Source: Pseudomonadota bacterium (GTDB lineage: Bacteria; Myxococcota; Myxococcia; Myxococcales; Myxococcaceae). From it: 35,397 nt of DNA. Position 1 is the stretch's first letter; every line of letters begins with the position of its first letter. The DNA lies in the NCBI GenBank assembly GCA_023424585.1, contig JAFADT010000067.1:1-35397 (forward strand), in the 5' to 3' direction. A model generated the notes under the pieces. That model was not told the origin of the DNA and did not search any database. It saw only the letters and a list, made by a program, of their open reading frames with translations. This document shows positions 32,737 through 35,397 of this stretch, one piece after another. The translations under genes were made by a program, and so were the position numbers.

Positions 32737-32755
32737 TTAATATAAAGTGTATTTC
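32737..32755 (+). promoter_or_regulatory. Predicted Cascade target (PAM TTA plus 16-nt protospacer) at the cas operon promoter
   Basis: Positions 32740-32755 (ATATAAAGTGTATTTC) are identical to the first 16 nt of the mini-CRISPR pseudo-spacer (32836-32851). TTA occupies 32737-32739, the 5' PAM position for type I. Beyond 16 nt the match stops, as expected for binding without cleavage. The site also reads as a dyad (AAGTG-TATTT-CACTT), so a protein operator is the rival explanation. Confidence 0.6.
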
Positions 32756-32773
32756 ACTTATAAAAATAAAAAT

Positions 32774-32802
32774 TTGATTTTTTAATGCTAACCTATTATA
32801 AT
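32774..32802 (+). promoter_or_regulatory. Promoter of the mini-CRISPR RNA
   Basis: TTGATT (32774-32779), exactly 17 nt, TATAAT (32797-32802). The expected start, near 32809, falls at the beginning of the first degenerate repeat, so the RNA would have almost no leader. Confidence 0.75.
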
Positions 32803-32805
32803 TTC

Positions 32806-32919
32806 ATAGGTAGATTACCTAAAAGGAATTGAAATATATAAAGTGTATTTCTTCTTATCGTCTCTTAGCCTCCCTATAAGGAATGAAAACAAGGATAGGT
32901 TCTGCCTATCCTTGTTTTC
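32806..32919 (+). ncRNA. Mini-CRISPR / crRNA-like guide RNA (CreR/CreA-type candidate)
   Basis: The first degenerate repeat, 32806-32835, matches the canonical transcribed repeat at 24 of 30 positions and ends AATTGAAAT. The pseudo-spacer is 32836-32860 (25 nt). The second degenerate repeat, 32861-32890, matches at 23 of 30 positions (CTATAAGGAAT conserved). It is transcribed on the + strand, the sense that yields a 5' handle followed by the pseudo-spacer. A near-consensus promoter stands before it and an intrinsic terminator directly after it. The seed end of the pseudo-spacer matches the cas operon promoter region 96 bp away. It may direct Cascade to repress smORF-cas8b transcription. Confidence 0.75.
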
Positions 32920-33047
32920 ATTCGACTAAATAATCCCAATTCCTGCACATACTTCAATCTATTTGTCGCCAAAAAATTAAGTGCAACCGCTTGAGCAAGA
33001 GAATGCTCTATAAGCATTTTCCCGTAACCCATTCTTTGGTATTCCAC
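32874..33047 (-). pseudogene. GNAT acetyltransferase fragment
   Basis: A 57-codon open frame starting at GTG 33047 with GGAGGG close by. It reads VEYQRMGYGKMLIEHSLAQA, an acetyl-CoA-binding loop like Q-x-x-G-x-G/A of GNAT proteins, then NRLKYVQELGLFSRM. The rest of the fold is absent and the frame ends inside the second degenerate repeat of the mini-CRISPR. It is probably decayed, and follows the RlaP-like gene by 6 nt. Confidence 0.45.
32885..32919 (+). terminator. Intrinsic terminator of the mini-CRISPR RNA
   Basis: A perfect 15-bp stem GAAAACAAGGATAGG / CCTATCCTTGTTTTC with loop TTCTG; the right arm carries the T run. The left arm overlaps the last 6 nt of the second degenerate repeat, so repeat and terminator are fused. 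The dyad could also serve the decayed gene on the other strand. Confidence 0.8.
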
Positions 33048-33053
33048 CCTCCG

Positions 33054-33836
33054 CTATAGATACTGCCCCCAACTCTCCTTCAAAGCCCTCCTGAACAGAC
33101 CATCAAATTCTTGCTCACCAACCGGCACTATACCCTCTTCACCTTCCAGCAAAGTTTGAAAGTGTTCCAATTGCCTATTGATAAAATCATTAATCACTCC
33201 AATCCTTGGCTCTGCAGTCAACTCATCCCCTGCCCGCTTTCGCCGCAACAAGTCTTGGATTGCGTTCTTCAACTGCCCTTCAGGCAGCAAAGCGTTTAAA
33301 AGCACCTTGAATTCCATAGGAGGAACCGTATGATACTCCTCTATCCACATACAAGCCAAAATAGGCCGCAGTACATAGAAATATTTCTTGGATTTCACCC
33401 ATTCTCCTTGAAGGTATTCTCTAAAATTTCCCCTCGCCATGTTCAGATAGTGATATAGACTCGAACGCGAGGAAAAGGTTTTGTCCGTCATTTCTTTCAT
33501 CATGGTGGGAATAACTGTCGCTTCCCAGTATACCACCGGTGATTGGAGCCATTCCAACAGCGCCGGATTTGATTTGCGAAATAGCCTCAAGGCTTTTCTT
33601 AGCTCCCAGCCGCTTAGATCCAGCAATCCGTCGATTTTTTCGATCACATCTCGTTTATCTGCAATGGATAGATACCATTCTACAGGATGTACATAGATAA
33701 AACGAACATCGTAATCACTATCAACCGACGGAAATCCCCAGGCACGGCTACCGGATTCACACGCATAAAGAATCTTGACTTGCTTTTCAATCTCAATTTG
33801 GGCCAGTTCACCTATAATCCTTTCCTTCACAAGCAA
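33054..33836 (-). CDS. RlaP-like nucleotidyltransferase
   Basis: A 260-aa protein. The polymerase-beta-type site is GSRAWGFPSVDSDYDVRFIY (Gly29-Ser30, Asp41, Asp43), and the segment LLDLSGWELRKALRLFRKSN is characteristic of the RlaP/YcgL family (T4 RlaP-like, linked to RNA repair or tRNA modification). The length fits. The frame opens with TTG 33836; GTG 33830 is the other candidate, with AAAGG upstream. It lies between two CRISPR remnants, so a defence-related role is possible but unproven. Confidence 0.85.
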   Translation of the reverse strand: MLVKERIIGELAQIEIEKQVKILYACESGSRAWGFPSVDSDYDVRFIYVHPVEWYLSIADKRDVIEKIDGLLDLSGWELRKALRLFRKSNPALLEWLQSPVVYWEATVIPTMMKEMTDKTFSSRSSLYHYLNMARGNFREYLQGEWVKSKKYFYVLRPILACMWIEEYHTVPPMEFKVLLNALLPEGQLKNAIQDLLRRKRAGDELTAEPRIGVINDFINRQLEHFQTLLEGEEGIVPVGEQEFDGLFRRALKESWGQYL

Positions 33837-33904
33837 TCAGCCTTTCTCAGTAATTTCCATAAATCAGCACAATCTCACCAATACCTATAAGTGAATAATT
33901 ACCC

Positions 33905-34001
33905 GTTTCAATTCCTCATAGGTAAGCTAGCAACCAGAACAACTTTGGTGGTAAGTGGGTTTGGAAATAAGGTTTCAATCCCTTATAGGTAAGCTAACAT
34001 A
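33905..34001 (-). CRISPR. Two-repeat, one-spacer CRISPR remnant
   Basis: Repeats at 33905-33934 (ends CTAGCAAC) and 33972-34001 (ends CTAACATA) surround a 37-nt spacer. The first has the CTCATAGG form of array 1 and the second the CTTATAGG form of array 2. No leader homologous to arrays 1 and 2 is found beyond 34001. The gap 34002-34115 holds no other gene. Confidence 0.9.
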
Positions 34002-34115
34002 CCTTTAAGACAGTTGTTTCCGCTCCTTGAACCGCCCTGCCTCCGTCTCTTTTATTACCCTATACCAGCAGGCCGGACACCATTCTAGCTGCCAACCCCA
34101 CTTACCCTTAGTGAG

Positions 34116-34646
34116 CTAACCTTTCAATTGACACCTATAGAGAACATGTTCAGATAGAGGACTATTCTCTGCAACATGGGGGTGTTTAAATTCCATAACC
34201 TTTTTCATACCAAGCTTCTTCATCACATTTTCCGATGGAAGATTAACTTTCGCCGTGAAGCTATAGACTTCATCCAATCCCAAGGTATTAAATCCATAGT
34301 CCAAACATGCTTTTGCCCCTTCAGTAGCATAGCCATTTCCCCATGCCGCATAGTTAAGCCGCCATCCTATTTCCACACAAGGAGTGAATGCCGCCGCAAA
34401 TGTTGCTCTATGAAAGCCTATAAACCCGATAAACTCATGATTGTCTTTGGTTTCCACAGCATAAAGTCCATATCCCAAACTGAGTTCATCGCCAATCATC
34501 TCATAGAGTGAATCGGTTTCCTGCTCTGTAAGGGTTTTGGGGAAATATCTCATCACCCTTGAATCCTTATTCATCATTCTGAATCCTTTTAGATCCTGTT
34601 CCTTCCAGTCACGAAAAATCAACCTTGGCGTTTCAAAATAAATCAT
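34116..34646 (-). CDS. GNAT family N-acetyltransferase, copy 2
   Basis: A 176-aa protein, same as the gene at 2701 except for about eight residues (for example LKGFRMM for LREFRMM, GNGYATEG for GKGYATEG). Start ATG 34646 after AAGGGGAG. DNA similarity is confined to the coding sequence and a few flanking bases. The G-K-G to G-N-G change lies in the acetyl-CoA loop and might weaken this copy. Confidence 0.88.
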   Translation of the reverse strand: MIYFETPRLIFRDWKEQDLKGFRMMNKDSRVMRYFPKTLTEQETDSLYEMIGDELSLGYGLYAVETKDNHEFIGFIGFHRATFAAAFTPCVEIGWRLNYAAWGNGYATEGAKACLDYGFNTLGLDEVYSFTAKVNLPSENVMKKLGMKKVMEFKHPHVAENSPLSEHVLYRCQLKG

Positions 34647-34751
34647 TATCTGCTCCCCTTAAAACATAATCGCCCATCAGGCATTGAGTTTGCATCATTC
34701 TCATAGCCCAGCCCTAAATGCCAATAAGCACTGAACAAAATCATCCAGTGC

Positions 34752-35078
34752 TTATTTCAAGAATTCCACCATCTTTCGTTTGAGCTGCGGCAACTCATTC
34801 TGCACCACATTCCATACAATGTTTAAACTAATGCCCATGTAATCGTGGATCAACACATCACGAAGTCCGGCCATTTGCCTCCAAGGGATTTCAGGCGTTT
34901 GCTCCTTAAGCCCTTGGGAAACCCGCTTTGCCGCTTCACCAATAATTTCAAGATTCCGAATCACCGCATCCTGGATAATTCCTGATGTCATGAATTCTTC
35001 TTTTCCTGAGTTCGTATATGTTTCAATCTTTACAATGCTCTCCAGAATACTGTGAAGATAGACCTTGTCATCTTTCAT
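34752..35078 (-). CDS. hepT: HepT-type HEPN toxin
   Basis: A 108-aa all-helical DUF86 protein. The active-site motif R-x4-H-x-Y is RDVLIHDY (Arg73, His78, Tyr80). In known pairs HepT is inactivated by di- or tri-AMPylation of this Tyr by MntA. It overlaps the end of the mntA gene by 4 nt, in the order antitoxin then toxin. A hairpin with 11-bp arms (34723-34733 with 34746-34756) covers the stop codon and probably ends the transcript. Confidence 0.92.
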   Translation of the reverse strand: MKDDKVYLHSILESIVKIETYTNSGKEEFMTSGIIQDAVIRNLEIIGEAAKRVSQGLKEQTPEIPWRQMAGLRDVLIHDYMGISLNIVWNVVQNELPQLKRKMVEFLK

Positions 35079-35365
35079 ATAGGCCTGGCCTCCTGGAGAA
35101 TCTTATCTTTTAAAGTCCAATGAACAGAATCGGGAGTGACCACATCTATCTTTCTGCCCAGGATTTCTTCAAGATCATATTTAAGGGAGATTAAATCGAA
35201 TAAAGAACAATCCTCGCCGCACTCAACCAAAAAGTCTATATCGCTTTCCGTCTTTTCTTCCTCTCTCAGCACAGAACCAAATAGCCTCACATTAAAAAAC
35301 TTGTATTGAGCTGCTGTGGATAGAATTTGGTCACGTTTAGCCATAATCTCATTAATCGCCGGCAT
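35075..35365 (-). CDS. mntA: MntA-type minimal nucleotidyltransferase antitoxin
   Basis: A 96-aa protein. The signature [19 protein letters not shown] has Gly30-Ser31, Asp42 and Asp44, matching GS-x10-D-x-D of MNT proteins. It transfers AMP to the HepT tyrosine, neutralising the toxin. The start is ATG 35365 with AGGGGGTGA. It is the first gene of the pair. Confidence 0.92.
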   Translation of the reverse strand: MPAINEIMAKRDQILSTAAQYKFFNVRLFGSVLREEEKTESDIDFLVECGEDCSLFDLISLKYDLEEILGRKIDVVTPDSVHWTLKDKILQEARPI

Positions 35366-35397
35366 AGCTTCACCCCCTAAGCTTATTCTACCGTATT

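Noticed and set aside
32740..32764. Reading the duplicated 16-nt sequence only as a transcription-factor operator
   Set aside because: The site at 32740 is a fair dyad, but the second copy keeps only one half and begins exactly at the first base after the handle of a degenerate repeat. The guide reading explains position and extent better. The operator idea is kept as the rival hypothesis.
32891..32935. Third repeat of the mini-CRISPR
   Set aside because: After 32890 the sequence is the right arm of the terminator hairpin and then unrelated; there is no further repeat match.
34098..34125. Degenerate CRISPR repeat at the 3' end of GNAT copy 2
   Set aside because: GTGAGCTAACC next to TTTCAATTG resembles parts of the repeat but in the wrong order, and the second part belongs to the GNAT coding end; too weak to call.

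Overview
The window looks like a Clostridia/Peptococcaceae chromosome, most like Desulfitobacterium. The grounds are a Tat-exported Fe-S/FMN/FAD old-yellow-enzyme-type oxidoreductase under a MerR-type regulator, many ECF sigma, two-component and ABC modules, strong AGGAGG ribosome sites and moderate GC. It is an accessory, heavily rearranged region: duplicated blocks, dispersed palindromes and at least eight gene remnants lie between the two halves of a CRISPR-Cas locus.

Layout. 0.2-2.6 kb: CRISPR array 1, its leader, cas6 and a decayed one-repeat CRISPR relic directly upstream of cas6. 2.7-12.3 kb: a GNAT gene, repeat element A (55-aa ORF plus a structured small RNA), an anti-sigma gene with a broken ECF sigma, two-component remnants, DUF1835, an ICE helicase remnant, an intact two-component/ABC operon and several chimeric pseudogenes. 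12.3-16.7 kb: TetR gene, then a + strand operon of ECF sigma, membrane protein, ABC ATPase and permease. 16.7-23.5 kb: tRNA 3'-end remnant, old-yellow-enzyme gene with a 19-bp-spacer MerR promoter, MerR gene, repeat element C (second copy of the small RNA) and two AraC/GyrI regulators. 23.5-25.4 kb: a HEPN-like protein with a small partner and a lipoprotein. 25.5-32.9 kb: CRISPR array 2 and its leader, preceded on the same strand by a compact operon smORF-cas8b-cas7-cas5-reverse transcriptase. 32.8-35.4 kb: a mini-CRISPR with its own promoter and terminator, an RlaP-like nucleotidyltransferase, a one-spacer CRISPR, a second copy of the GNAT gene and a HepT/MntA toxin-antitoxin pair.

The most notable system is at 27.1-32.9 kb. 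A type I-B Cascade operon has no cas3, cas4, cas1 or cas2 in the window. The place after cas5 where cas3 normally sits is taken by a stand-alone reverse transcriptase of the unknown-group/Abi-like type. Immediately upstream, divergently transcribed from a near-consensus promoter, are two degenerate repeats (24/30 and 23/30 matches) around a 25-nt pseudo-spacer. The first 16 nt of that pseudo-spacer, the seed end, are identical to a site beside the -35 box of the cas8b operon promoter, with TTA in the PAM position. This is the architecture expected of a CreR/CreA-type crRNA-like guide that makes Cascade repress its own operon. A 44-aa ORF lies between that promoter and cas8b. Cas6 is encoded about 28 kb away beside array 1. 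Whether cas3 and the adaptation genes exist elsewhere in the genome cannot be told from this window.
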